Positions 10,977 through 20,206 of a DNA stretch of 64,000 nt are shown piece by piece (position 1 is the first letter of the stretch; each line of letters opens with the position of its first letter). Both the position numbers and the translations under genes were made by a program. The notes beneath the pieces were generated by a model. That model searched no databases. It was given only the letters and a program-made list of their open reading frames with translations, and was not told the DNA's origin. Source of the stretch: Chrysophaeum taylorii. Taxonomy: Eukaryota > Sar > Pelagophyceae > Pelagomonadales > Pelagomonadaceae. The stretch is from positions 17,742 through 81,741 of the forward strand of contig JAQMWT010000174.1 in assembly GCA_029834535.1 (NCBI GenBank), read 5' to 3'.

Positions 10977-11165
10977 TAGAGAACAGTAAAAATCACTGTG
11001 CCTCTGGTAGAGAATGGTGGCAGTGGTAGTGCTGCCTTTCGTCCTGTCCTCTAACGACACAAAGAGCAGCACGGTGTGCGACACAGCGATTTAGTGGTTG
11101 TAGGTGTGAATGTGAGGTTAAGGGGGAGGGGGGTTCCTAACCCTAAATGGAATTTTCTATCTCTA
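10977..11165 (-). repeat. NA1 3' LTR (189 bp)
   Basis: Near-identical to 17504-17703, except for the length of a G run and small indels. Read on the minus strand it begins TAGAGATAGAAAATTCC and ends TTCTCTA. The adjacent internal sequence (minus: CTGCGAGGGCG) is a possible polypurine tract and is also present next to the copia2 3' LTR. Confidence 0.85.
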
Positions 11166-11362
11166 CGCCCTCGCAGATTGAACTCGGGAATGAGCGAAAT
11201 CTGGAACAAACAAAGCAAATGTCTGGCCAAGGACAAATGGATGTCGAGTCGTGAGGAGGTATTGAAGGAAAGTGTGCGAAGCGCATGGGAGATATAGAGG
11301 AAAACGAAACGCAGGTAATGTGTGAAGTGAGAAAGGAGAACGAGCGGAAGAGCGGAAGATAT

Positions 11363-11385
11363 AAAAAAAAAAAAAAAAAAAAAAA
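11363..11385. repeat. Poly-A tract (23 A on the plus strand)
   Basis: An uninterrupted run of about 23 A near the 3' end of NA1 (a T run in the element's sense orientation). It is a simple repeat and probably length-variable. It is not a poly-A tail of the element, because it is in the wrong orientation and inside the LTRs. Confidence 0.9.
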
Positions 11386-11528
11386 CATCGATCGTGAGTA
11401 AGAAGAAAAGTGGAGGAAGATGCTAAGTAGGCTAACGATGAAGTATGGCGAATGTTGTGCGAGAGCGCAGATCGTCATCTTGCTCGGTGGCTAATGATAT
11501 AGGGGACGGTGTGTGCCGGTGGATAAAT

Positions 11529-12711
11529 CCGAAGTGTCTGGGGGTGCATTTGAGTAGAGCAGGTGATCTAACGAAAAACAACAGGAGGGATCATGGGTCA
11601 GGCAGTCGGGAACTGTGCAGCAGACCAATGGTTGATCGACAGGCGAATAACGAGAGTGGCCGTAGGGATGAGATTCTATTGTGGCTAATGTTGGGCTAGT
11701 AAAGATTTGACGATGTGACGGAGCGCTAGCGCGATCCCATGAAGATATATGACCATTTAACCAAATCGGTTTCGACATGGTAAGGTAATCTTCGTAATGA
11801 GAGCGAGTAAGGCGGAGCTGTTTCTGGAAGATGAGAGAACCAGAATTGCCTGTCACATACGTGTCAAAGCTGTCGTCCTGAGTGTAGCGTGGGACAGCTG
11901 AAGCTAGGCTATGAGCGCCTAAAATGACGTGGGTGTAATCGTAGTGCGATGGTGATATCTTTATAAAGTTGTCTGGGGTTGGCCATAAATATGAAAACTC
12001 TAAATTTGCTGTAGCTTTGGGTTCGTAGTCTCGTGTAAGTCGCCAGTGGCTATCATCGAAAGATGATTGGGCGGAGACTGAGGTTTGCGAGTGTATCGCG
12101 TATGATGGTGGATACAGGCGCCGAAGTGTCTGGGGGAGCATTTGGTAGAGCAGGTGGTCTAACGAATCACAACAGGAGGGATCATGGGTCAGGCAGTCGG
12201 GAATTGTGCAGCAGACCAATGGTTGATCGAAAGGCGAATAATGAGAGTGGCCGTAGGGATGAGATTCTATTGTGGCTAATGTTGGGCTAGTAAAGATTTG
12301 ACGATGTCACGGAGCGCTAGCGTGATCCCATGAAGAGATATGACCATTTAACCAAATCGGTTTCGACATGGTAAGGTAATCTTCGTAACGAGAGCGAGTA
12401 AGGCGGAGCTGTTTCTTTAATATGAGAGAACCAGAATTGCCTGTCACATACGTGTCAAAGCTGTCGTCCCGAGTGTAGCGTGGGACAGCTGAAGCTAGGC
12501 TATGAGCGTCTAAAATGACGTGGGTGTAATCGTAGTACGATGGTGATATCTTTATAAAGTTGTCTGGGGTTGGCCATAAATACGAAAATTCCAAATTTGC
12601 TGTAGCTTTGGGTTCGTAGTCTCGTGTAAGTCGCCAGTGGCGATCATCGAAAGATGATTGGGCGGAGACTGAGGTTTGCGAGTGTATCGCGTATGATGGT
12701 GGATACAGGCG
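11529..12711. repeat. 592-bp tandem duplication inside NA1
   Basis: 11529-12120 and 12121-12711 are two adjacent copies starting CCGAAGTGTCTGGGG and ending GGTGGATACAGGCG, with about 20 visible differences. Both copies keep a long minus-strand frame, so the duplication repeats a coding block (TSVSAQSSFDD... and LTRDYEPKATAN...). Confidence 0.9.
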
Positions 12712-13896
12712 TGTGTCCTGTGCTGACGAGTCGGTGCCCTGTGCAGAAAATGCAGAAGTGTCGGGCAACAGAAGAGAATGCCTGAAGGCGATGGACTGCT
12801 TGAAGATAGTGTCCGTGCCAGGGGGAGAGTTGACTTCGAAGATATGGTCAGAGTCGCATCTTTCGTGTTCTATGTTGCAAAGTGATCCTGAACTGTGACA
12901 ATCGACTAATCCATTCATTTCATGTCCGGAGCCGTTGACATCAGAATCAAATGAAGCGTTTTCTCTATAATCAAACTTCCCTTGATGTACAAGCGCGAGG
13001 GAGCGTGGTGCATCCCTGGTGAATCGTGCAGTGACCGAAAGGGGAGACAGTCGACAGAAGGGTGTTGTCGATATGCGAGAGCTGTACAGTTTACAACGTG
13101 TAGGTAGCGTATGTTGCAAGAGAGGATTAGTCTGTGGACGGGGGATGTCCGAAGAATGAACATGATGTGAGGTCCTGTCCATAATGCGAGAACTGTCCGG
13201 CAATGAGTCATGCGAGACTGTGGCTAGCAGCGAGTGTGTGGGAATGAAGAAGTAGGTAGGCATGGCAGTTAACTTCCCTTGATTCGTAACACAATTGGGT
13301 GGGGCTAGCGGTATGCGGCAGTGACATTTGGTGGAATGCTTAGAGCAGAGCGCGTGTCCGACCTGTGGAGATTGGGAGTTATCCTCGCGGGTGCTACGGA
13401 AAGCATCGGCTGGGTGCGAATCGCAACGACGGCTGTTGGACGCAGAGTTCAGCAAGATGGAACCTGCAGTGCAAACGGAGAGGAGCGAACCTAGTGCGTC
13501 ATAAGAGCGTAGTACGCTAGTGCTGTCTGAGCTGTGTCCGAAACATGATTCCGATAACAATGTCGACAGATGCGAGATATGATCAGAACTGGACGAGGAT
13601 TTCGCGTTAAGTTGTGTTGTAACCGAACCATAGTGGTGCAGAGCTTCAACGTCAAGCATAGTGCTGGGAGGGACGTGAAGAGAGATGAGTAAAGGACTCT
13701 GCGTTCGGCTATCATTTGGTGGCGAGCATTTATTGCGCGAGACTAGCGAAAACTGCGAAATGTGGCGTTGGCGTGACTGAACTTCGTCTGCATATGGCAG
13801 CATGCTGGATAAAATCGAGCGAGGTGGAATGCTGAAACTTGAGAGATGTGACCTGCGAGAGACTGACGGAGGAGCGTGGGAGGCTCGGAATTGCAT
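12307..13896 (-). CDS. NA1 3' open frame, Ser/His-rich, unknown
   Basis: A 529-codon frame with no recognisable catalytic motif. It is rich in Ser, Thr, His and Pro, reflecting a pyrimidine-rich sense strand. Its C-terminal third is repeated in a second frame (11491-12219) because of the 592-bp tandem duplication. It could be a structural or filler protein of a non-autonomous element, or a frame open only by base composition. No start signal or partner supports expression. Confidence 0.35.
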   Translation of the reverse strand: MQFRASHAPPSVSRRSHLSSFSIPPRSILSSMLPYADEVQSRQRHISQFSLVSRNKCSPPNDSRTQSPLLISLHVPPSTMLDVEALHHYGSVTTQLNAKSSSSSDHISHLSTLLSESCFGHSSDSTSVLRSYDALGSLLSVCTAGSILLNSASNSRRCDSHPADAFRSTREDNSQSPQVGHALCSKHSTKCHCRIPLAPPNCVTNQGKLTAMPTYFFIPTHSLLATVSHDSLPDSSRIMDRTSHHVHSSDIPRPQTNPLLQHTLPTRCKLYSSRISTTPFCRLSPLSVTARFTRDAPRSLALVHQGKFDYRENASFDSDVNGSGHEMNGLVDCHSSGSLCNIEHERCDSDHIFEVNSPPGTDTIFKQSIAFRHSLLLPDTSAFSAQGTDSSAQDTRLYPPSYAIHSQTSVSAQSSFDDRHWRLTRDYEPKATANLEFSYLWPTPDNFIKISPSYYDYTHVILDAHSLASAVPRYTRDDSFDTYVTGNSGSLILKKQLRLTRSRYEDYLTMSKPIWLNGHISSWDHASAP

Positions 13897-14612
13897 TGAT
13901 GACGGAGCTTAGTGTCATCACAAATCGTCGGGGATTTGATCGTCGGGAGTCGCGTTGAAGCGGGGAGGAACGACGAATACTCATCAGGTCTTGGCGTGTG
14001 ACGGAGGTCCTTAGAAAGAGGGACTTCGGTACGTGCCTTGAATTGTGTTCCGGTGTAGCCAGAGTAGCCATGGGAGGCATGACTGATACGAATCGAAACG
14101 AATCTTGTCGTCGGTGGAATACTAATGCGCCCTCGTAATTCGAACTGGGTGAAATCTTCGAATTGCCGGTGTGACCGAGAGACCATGATTGCGAAACGAG
14201 CGCGGAGCCGGGCGGCGGTCGGAGGAGGCGCTTCAGCGGTGGCTGAGACGACAGTGTTCTGCGTATCATGAATCAAAAGGTGTTTGGGCATCGTACTGTG
14301 CGACAAGCGAGCGTGCGTCTCAGTTGACTGTGAGTGTACCAGGGGTATGGCGCAATGTTCGTAGTCTAAACCGAGAGGGGCGGTGAGCGTGCCGTCGCGA
14401 GTGCATTGTAGCCTGTGCGGTGTCTGGGCTTTAATCGGAATATGACATATGACGTCACACAAAGCGATGGGAGCTGAATCAGGCGTGATGGGACTGGCTA
14501 GTAGTGCCGGGAGCAGCATGTCGGGGTGGCGCTCAGAGATGAGGGTGGAACGTAGTCCACTTCTATCTTGGTTGCTGTGTGTCGCGGTACTATGGGCGTA
14601 AACAAATGACAT
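13730..14612 (-). CDS. NA1 middle open frames, unknown
   Basis: Two overlapping minus-strand frames. One contains FELRGRISIPPTTR, which resembles HALRGRISIDDLTG in the upstream frame (14498-15973), suggesting an old internal repeat in the protein. No known domain is visible. The frames overlap their neighbours at both ends, as expected of one long reading frame broken by indels. Confidence 0.3.
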
Positions 14613-15973
14613 GAAGTCAATGCTTGTGTCCCAGACGAGAATGCGATTATAGTCGTATGGTGAGGTTTCATTTTGTCTCTGCTGCAGTCAAATGCTTTGG
14701 AGGAAACCAATGGAGAAACCACGAACACATGGGTGGCGTCTGGTGGCCAAAGTTCCTGTGGGCGTGGCTGAGGTGACTCCAAAGTAGGATTCCTCCTTGG
14801 GTATGACTCAAGCGTTGCAATGAGTTCATGCTCGAGATCATAGTCGTCCATTAGATGACTCGAGGTGGTCGCGAATGAGCGATACGTCGACCTGGTGTCA
14901 GGGGAGACCGATGTGGTGCAGTGACCTGACTGGCGGAGGTAGCCGTGCTGGTACGATTCCAGCGGGTGCGCATAACTCTGCAGAGTACGGACATTGGCTT
15001 GTGCCTGATCTGCAGTCGTGCAGGGAGGCGAGATCGTCTGTGCTAATACGAATTGCAGCGACAGGGAAGGGTCAGGTGCCTGGGGGGCTGAGAGGCGGCC
15101 TTTGTCTTCCAGAGGCGAAGGGGTCAAGCAAAGCTGTAGCTTCGTCTCGTCGTGATCGGATAGGCGCAATGAGCTTGCACGCATGATCGTGGTGCGCTTA
15201 CCTGAGTCTTCATGATGTACCTTTATGTCCTGTGGTGGTGCTTCTGCGAACGGGACATATCTTAAGGATTGGTCCATTGGATGGGGTGCATCACCTATGA
15301 AGGAGACAGGAGCCACTAGCAGTGCGAGGTCAGGTGACAGAACGTTTGCGTGGTCGAGTAATTGAGCGTTGGACCTGAGCATCGTCTGCGTAGTCTGGAA
15401 CCGTGCTGTGCAGTTGGTTTGCGTTGTCCCGTCTGCTACATCAATGAGCTGGCTGGTGTAGCTTGCCGTTGTGGTCTTATCTTTCGTCTTGTCGTCCAAT
15501 AGAGACTGCGAGATAGTACTCGTTGCTATGTGCGAGACTTGAAGTAGCTGTTGAGCAGCTGTTGAGAGCTGAGTGCTCTCTTGTCTGGCAGTTTCTGTTG
15601 CTTTGGAGTTCCAAAGACATGATTGTGCAGCTTCAGACGTCTTGGCATTGGGGATTGCCAGAAAAAAACTCGTAAGTTCAAAGTCGGACGTCGGAAATTG
15701 CATCGAAAGACCTGTGAGGTCATCAATTGAAATACGCCCTCGTAAGGCGTGCGCGACGTGGTGCGGGCGCGAGCGACTTAGGTTGGTGATCTGAAGGTCG
15801 TGAGATACGTTGCGGCGCGGAGCGTCGATGGAAATGAGGGGTGTCGTGGTGTTAAAGGCGGTGACGCGGAGAGTATCGAAAAGCGTGTCATGCTCCAAGA
15901 GCGAAAGCGCGTGATGCGGGTGGTCCGAAGTCAGTGCCAAAAGGAGTGTGGCTCGCGGCTGACCTGTCTGCAA
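14498..15973 (-). CDS. NA1 central open frame, 491 codons, unknown
   Basis: Long minus-strand frame with an LRGRISI motif, a Thr/Gln-rich centre (about residues 130-200) and no membrane segment, zinc finger or nuclease motif that I can see. It does not match RT, integrase or protease. Length alone suggests some constraint or a recent insertion. Function unknown. Confidence 0.35.
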   Translation of the reverse strand: MQTGQPRATLLLALTSDHPHHALSLLEHDTLFDTLRVTAFNTTTPLISIDAPRRNVSHDLQITNLSRSRPHHVAHALRGRISIDDLTGLSMQFPTSDFELTSFFLAIPNAKTSEAAQSCLWNSKATETARQESTQLSTAAQQLLQVSHIATSTISQSLLDDKTKDKTTTASYTSQLIDVADGTTQTNCTARFQTTQTMLRSNAQLLDHANVLSPDLALLVAPVSFIGDAPHPMDQSLRYVPFAEAPPQDIKVHHEDSGKRTTIMRASSLRLSDHDETKLQLCLTPSPLEDKGRLSAPQAPDPSLSLQFVLAQTISPPCTTADQAQANVRTLQSYAHPLESYQHGYLRQSGHCTTSVSPDTRSTYRSFATTSSHLMDDYDLEHELIATLESYPRRNPTLESPQPRPQELWPPDATHVFVVSPLVSSKAFDCSRDKMKPHHTTIIAFSSGTQALTSCHLFTPIVPRHTATKIEVDYVPPSSLSATPTCCSRHY

Positions 15974-16610
15974 GGTAGGGCAGATGGGCGCGCGAGCTGG
16001 GATCCCGTGGTGGAGAGTATGTTGGCTGTGGAGGACAAAGCGTCATCCTCGCGAATGAGCATGGCTTTGGTTGCGGCCAATTCCGCGGATTGGGAGCGGA
16101 ATGCAGCCGTAGTTGTGGCCAACTCGCGTTGGAGCTCAGACGGAGGTGCATTGGAACTTGGATGAAGGAGGTGGAGTGTTGCTTGAGTGGGGACTCGAGT
16201 GGGGACGGAGGAATGGTCGTAGTCGTGGAATGCATAGTCACGCGGGTGGAGGGACAGATCGTAGGAACAGCGACTTTCGGAAGGTGATGAAGGTCTGTCA
16301 GGAGGGTCTGATGGTGGGGCGGCAGTAACTTGAGCCGCGGAAGGAGCTGTGGTAGAAATGGAAGTGCCGGGGCCGTCGTGGCCGTAGGTGGCATGGTATT
16401 GTGGACGGAGAGGACAGTCCGGAGGAGAGCGACTTGCGGAAGATGATGGATATCGGACAAGGGAATCCGACAGTGGGGCGGCATGAGCTTGAGCCGCGGT
16501 GGGGGCTTGGTCAGGGATGAAGGTGCCGGGGCCGTCGTGGCCGTATATGGCATAATCATCAAGGAAATTAGAGGTGCGGCGAGGGGGTTGACGAGGATGG
16601 TGGGGAACAT
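15888..16610 (-). CDS. NA1 Pro/Leu-rich repetitive frame
   Basis: Low-complexity protein with repeated blocks such as TATTAPA and LPRLKLLPPH at intervals of about 45 residues, showing tandem amplification of a Pro-rich linker. It lies between the gag-like protein and the central frame, where a retroelement would often have a flexible linker. Function unknown. Confidence 0.3.
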   Translation of the reverse strand: MFPTILVNPLAAPLISLMIMPYTATTAPAPSSLTKPPPRLKLMPPHCRIPLSDIHHLPQVALLRTVLSVHNTMPPTATTAPALPFLPQLLPRLKLLPPHHQTLLTDLHHLPKVAVPTICPSTRVTMHSTTTTIPPSPLESPLKQHSTSFIQVPMHLRLSSNASWPQLRLHSAPNPRNWPQPKPCSFARMTLCPPQPTYSPPRDPSSRAHLPYLADRSAASHTPFGTDFGPPASRAFALGA

Positions 16611-16719
16611 GTATATGTGGTGTAGCGGGAGTCGCCGATAGTGGGGAGTTAGGCTCCAGTGAAGGAGGTGGTGGCTCCGGTGGGGTTGGCGGAGTGAAGG
16701 GAGTAGTGTTTATTGGTGG

Positions 16720-17283
16720 TTATGTGTTCAACATTGCTGGTGCGATATTCGAACAAGGTGGAGTGTCCTCGTGAATGTGGGGTGTGCCAGGTTGTGAGTA
16801 ACCTTGGCTATGCCTGGGTCCGGAGGGAAGGCAGTGGGGTCTGAGACTTTGCCGCGGGATGTTTGACATCCGGTGGAGTTGTCGGCATGAGGGGGGGGTG
16901 ACCATCGAGATGATCGGGTCTTGGGTCGCGACTTCGGGAGAAGTTTGCTTGTGCTTGAGGGGAGTTGCCGTATGAATAGCTGGTTGGGGAGCTTGTTCAA
17001 GTTGCTCGTCTTGATCGAGTTGCACGTCTTGATCAAGTTGCTCGTATCGAGCTTCGATTGCGGCAGTGATTTTAGCTCTGAGATCAGCGTAATCGGCGGC
17101 GATTCTGGCTTTGCCAATAGCTTGATCAGGGGCGAGTTGATCCAAGAAATTAGCTTTGCGCCGTTGGCAATCCGCGGCGAACTTGGCAAATAAATCGGCT
17201 TGGAACTGTTGAATGAGAGCTTGTTGTGTAGCGAATTGCGTCGCTACTTCCAGACTCGGGACTTGTGGGTCTTGAGTCGCCAT
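16720..17283 (-). CDS. NA1 gag-like protein
   Basis: The start at 17283 (MATQDPQVPSL) is chosen because the related NA2 protein begins MATRDYTSPSL at 40131. The N-terminal 100 residues are predicted helical and Gln/Ala-rich, then come DQDEQLEQAP and a Ser/Pro-rich tail with TSPEVATQDP, which is also conserved in NA2 (TSREVATQDP). No zinc knuckle was found. Position right after the LTR and leader is that of gag, so it may supply or bind a capsid while enzymes come from copia2; that is inference. Confidence 0.5.
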   Translation of the reverse strand: MATQDPQVPSLEVATQFATQQALIQQFQADLFAKFAADCQRRKANFLDQLAPDQAIGKARIAADYADLRAKITAAIEARYEQLDQDVQLDQDEQLEQAPQPAIHTATPLKHKQTSPEVATQDPIISMVTPPSCRQLHRMSNIPRQSLRPHCLPSGPRHSQGYSQPGTPHIHEDTPPCSNIAPAMLNT

Positions 17284-17503
17284 CGTTTTCGGGTTGCGTT
17301 TTGCGCGTTGTTGGTTGCCTTTCACACTTTTTCACACTTGTTCACCAGTAGCAAGCGATGAGACTCGACTACGGTCTTAAAACTTTCAGGAACTTCAGGA
17401 GATTGCTCTTTTCTGGAAATCCTGATCCTTTGTCCGAGACGTCGATCGAGATCGATGTGTTTCGGAGGACGTTTCTCTACCAGTACCGGACTGGGTCCTT
17501 ACT

Positions 17504-17703
17504 TAGAGAACAGCAAAAATCACGGTGCCTCTGGTAGAGAATGGTGGCAGTGGTAGTGCTGCCTTTCGTCCTGTCCTCTAACGACACAAAGAGCAGCACG
17601 GTGTGCGACACAGCGATTTAGTGGTTGTAGGTGTGAAGTGATGAGGTTAAGGGGGGTGGGGGGGGGTGGGGTTCCTAACCCTAAATGGAATTTTCTATCT
17701 CTA
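17504..17703 (-). repeat. NA1 5' LTR (200 bp)
   Basis: Direct repeat of 10977-11165. The transcription start and polyadenylation sites cannot be placed from sequence alone. It is followed on the minus strand by a leader of about 220 bp that is shared with NA2 and, in part, with copia2 (CCAGGATTTCCAG block). Confidence 0.85.
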
Positions 17704-18441
17704 GCCTATTGCGCGTCACTGTGAAGGCAGGGCCGATAGCCGGGCGCGTAGATGAGAAACTGTCCACTATAATGAGCGGGTGACCACCTGTAAATCCCAA
17801 CGCTGGCCCGAACCGGTCCCGTAAATTCGGTGGTACACGCGACAATAACGGCAGTTCCAAGCGAACATTGCAAGCAAGTAGGCGCGTGCGCGAGCACAGC
17901 AATTCGGGTGTAATACTATAAAAATCGACAATGCGCGGCACATAAAATTGGTGATGCACAAAAGGGATCACTGATGGTTCCTGCTCGAGCGTCCATCGTC
18001 CAATTACATAAGGTGCGTTGCGGAAATGACGCAGGACCCAAGAAGTAGTAGTAGTGCCCTTGCGTGCGTCCCTGTAGTGCAAATTGGCAGTCGACCCATA
18101 GATACACGGCGGACTTGCGGGAAAATAATAATGCTTCAAAAATCCAAATGTCAATACGACAACACCAAGTCGTATGTACGACGATGAGATTTCCCTAACT
18201 CATGCAAAACATAGGGAATCTTCGGAAAATTGAGCTCAAAGATGGCTCAGGCTTGAGGGCAAGCATCCAAAGCCAGGACAATGCGAAATGAACTGCCATA
18301 TAGCTCATTGCATCGCCGGATACCCAACGTTGATCCTCCAGCGCCAGCAAAGTAGACGACGACAAAGGTGTAGGTGATGGGTATCCAAACCAAGGAGGCG
18401 TGCTTAGATAGCAGCTCCTTAGCGGTCGCCTCCATCTCCAT
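17704..18441 (-). pseudogene. Gypsy A C5-cytosine DNA methyltransferase, 5' fragment
   Basis: Contains motif I YFAGAGGSTLG (about 18354-18322) followed by a VLALDA block, motif IV ASPPC with catalytic Cys codon at 18104-18106, a motif VI-like LEQEPS, and a motif VIII-like CSRTRLLA. A stop at 18247 and a frame change separate motif I from motif IV. The gene is cut at 17703 by NA1 and resumes at 10976 with motif X. C5 methyltransferases transfer methyl from S-adenosylmethionine to cytosine. It lies between the gag/PR remnant and RT, as in gypsy D. Too damaged to be active. Confidence 0.85.
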
Positions 18442-18571
18442 ATCTGTTTTTTTTTTTCACTTCTTCATCTGGAGGTGGCTCAGGAGGAGGTCTGTCACTC
18501 AAGACACCCTCCTCGACTTCATCCTCGTCAACAGCAGCCGTGAGAGTTGCATGACAAGCGCCTTCAGTGGC

Positions 18572-19528
18572 TTATAGCTGCATGTTGACACATCCTCCAT
18601 GCGGAATGATCTCGCCTTCCATCTTACGCTGCAACTGCATAAACCACGCGTAAACCTCACCTGGGTCTTGGTGAGGCGAATACGAGATACGAGTCATACT
18701 AGCAGCTCCCTTCTTGATCTGAAGTAGCTCTTCTTCGTCACGAGGACGCGCTGAACCAGGGTCAGTATGATGCTGCGGAGTAGGCTCCGGTCGACTTCGC
18801 GGCGGCTGATCATCGGTTAGTGCCGATACAGCGTCATCTTCTTTGGGCGTAACACGCGTAGCATCCGGAGAGGTTGGCCGTGCCTCTCGAGCATGCGCCC
18901 GCGTGGATTCCTCCACCATTCGTCGAAGTCGATCGTTGTCGATCCGCTGCCGCTCCACTTCTGAGCGTTGTTGATGCGCGTCGCGGCGGGTGCGCTCAAG
19001 TTCTCGTATGACTTGCTCGATCTGCGACTGGTACATCTCGAATCGTTCATTATTGGTCTGCATAATCTCGGGGTCGGTATCCACGCAAAAATCTGTCGCT
19101 CTCGTATTCGCGGATGGTGGCCTAGGAGGTGCACTCTCCTCTGGTCCACGCATCGCCGTAAACGGTCCGGGTTCCGCTCGAGATGGTTCCGTAGTATTCA
19201 TCGCACGTTCATAGGGTCGTGCGTACGGGAACGTCGGCTCACCTGGTCTTGAAGTTGCGTCTGGCTCAACCGTAGCTCCCCCTTCGCCAGCGCGTGGATC
19301 CGGAAGGATGATCACGCTTGGGGGGTTGTCGAGGCTGTCCGATGACCTTGCCTCTCTTCTGATGCCGCTTTCCTCGGCTTCCGGCCGTGGAAAGGGCGTA
19401 CTGAACGGTGTTCTTCCAATAGACGAAAATGGAGTCGCTGCACTGAATCGTTGCAGACGCTCCTGTGCGTCCCGAAACCACGGCGGTCGTTCTGTCATTG
19501 GCCTCTCTGCCATGACCGCGCTTTGCAC
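18572..19528 (-). pseudogene. Gypsy A gag, internally deleted
   Basis: Resembles the start of the gypsy C polyprotein (PPWFRDAQERL near the N-terminus), has an Arg/Glu-rich coiled coil (ELERTRRDAHQQR...), then abruptly joins MEGEIIPHGGCVNMQL, which in gypsy C lies about 900 residues later, after the protease. The missing part covers capsid, zinc finger, protease and most of the beta domain. The likely start is the internal Met-Ala-Glu-Arg (19511) or Met-Thr-Glu-Arg, by analogy with gypsy C. Confidence 0.7.
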
Positions 19529-19969
19529 GGATAATAGGTCTAATCCGAACGCTCACAACTCGCTTGTTGTATTCTTTTTCGTCGGACGACAATTGCCGGC
19601 AGCCGTCTGACTGCGCGCTGTGCCGGTGCGCTGGAATTACGGAAGTTTCGCCTTGCGCGTGAAGACTATGGGCGGGCTTCCCGGTGCTGTCGCTCGCCGT
19701 CAGGGAGGTGGCCTGCCTCGCGCGAGCTAGGTTAGGACTTATAACAATGCCACTCAGTTACGATATGCAAAAATATGCAAAAATGAGTCGTAGTGACTCC
19801 GCTCCCAGTTCGATCTGAATCACGCAAAATGAACCCCGCGGCGGTACCCGTGATCCCCTGGATCTTCACCCACAAATGCGTCGGCTTCGTACTCACTCTA
19901 CCGTTACGAACCGACTCGCCACCGAAAAGGAGGAGATCGATAGTCCGGGAGTTGGACTATCGATTCCCG
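19529..19969 (-). other. Gypsy A leader (5' untranslated) remnant
   Basis: No gene. It shares blocks with the gypsy C leader (TTGCCGGC...CTGACTGCGCGC; CACAAA...CGTCGGCT; AGTCCGGGA). It contains the inverted repeat ATAGTCC...GGACTAT at about 19940-19960 and two ATATGCAAAAAT units near 19765-19783. It ends CGATTCCCG at the copia2-a LTR; CGGGA here and CGGGA at 50373-50377 fit the two target-site copies of one copia2 insertion. Confidence 0.6.
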
Positions 19970-20164
19970 TAGATGACAGTAATCACGACTGTGTTACCCT
20001 TCAGCAGAGTGTGAGAACAGTGGTCGTCTGTCCTCGAATCTGTCTCTTAATCGAGGACAGCCGGTGTGAATAACACCGCGTTTTCTTAAATCAAAGGTGG
20101 CAAAGTTAAGTGAACTAACCCTAGAACACGTGGTACTAACCCTATTTCGGATTTTTTATATCTA
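19970..20164 (-). repeat. copia2-a 3' LTR (195 bp)
   Basis: Reverse complement of 50378-50572, of equal length, with scattered differences. Ends TAGATATAAAAAATCC... and ...TACTGTCATCTA. It contains GTTATTCACACCGGCTGTC and CCACTGTTCTCACACTC blocks shared by both. The adjacent minus-strand TGTGAGGGCG is the likely polypurine tract. Confidence 0.85.
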
Positions 20165-20206
20165 CGCCCTCACAGATTGAACATGGGGAGCGAAATCTGG
20201 ATCAAA

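Larger units (their letters stand above)
10977..17703 (-). mobile_element. NA1: large non-autonomous LTR element related to copia2
   Basis: Bounded by direct LTRs (10977-11165 and 17504-17703), with flanks GCTTA and GCCTA (4/5-bp match). LTR termini (TAGAGATAGAAAAT... and ...TGTTCTCTA) and leader sequence match those of copia2, yet no protease, integrase, RT or RNase H was found in 6.3 kb. It encodes a gag-like protein plus long Ser/Thr/Pro/His-rich frames of unknown function and has a 592-bp tandem duplication. It sits inside the gypsy A methyltransferase gene. The likely route of movement is in trans by copia2 enzymes. A second 5' portion (NA2) is at 39646-40530. Confidence 0.8.
6475..19969 (-). 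mobile_element. Gypsy A: Ty3/gypsy element with methyltransferase (3' part of a nested stack)
   Basis: A minus-strand element comprising a 3' LTR (6475-6810), C-terminal domain, integrase, RNase H and RT (6846-10765), methyltransferase (10766-10976 plus 17704-18441), a shortened gag (18572-19528) and leader (to 19969). It is split by NA1 within the methyltransferase and by copia2-a within the leader. Its own 5' LTR is not found beside the leader. The equivalent 5' LTR and leader start survive in the inverted duplicate at 50025-50377. Gag is missing its capsid C-terminus, zinc finger and protease through an internal deletion near 18630. Three in-frame stops and a frameshift make pol non-functional. 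Confidence 0.85.
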
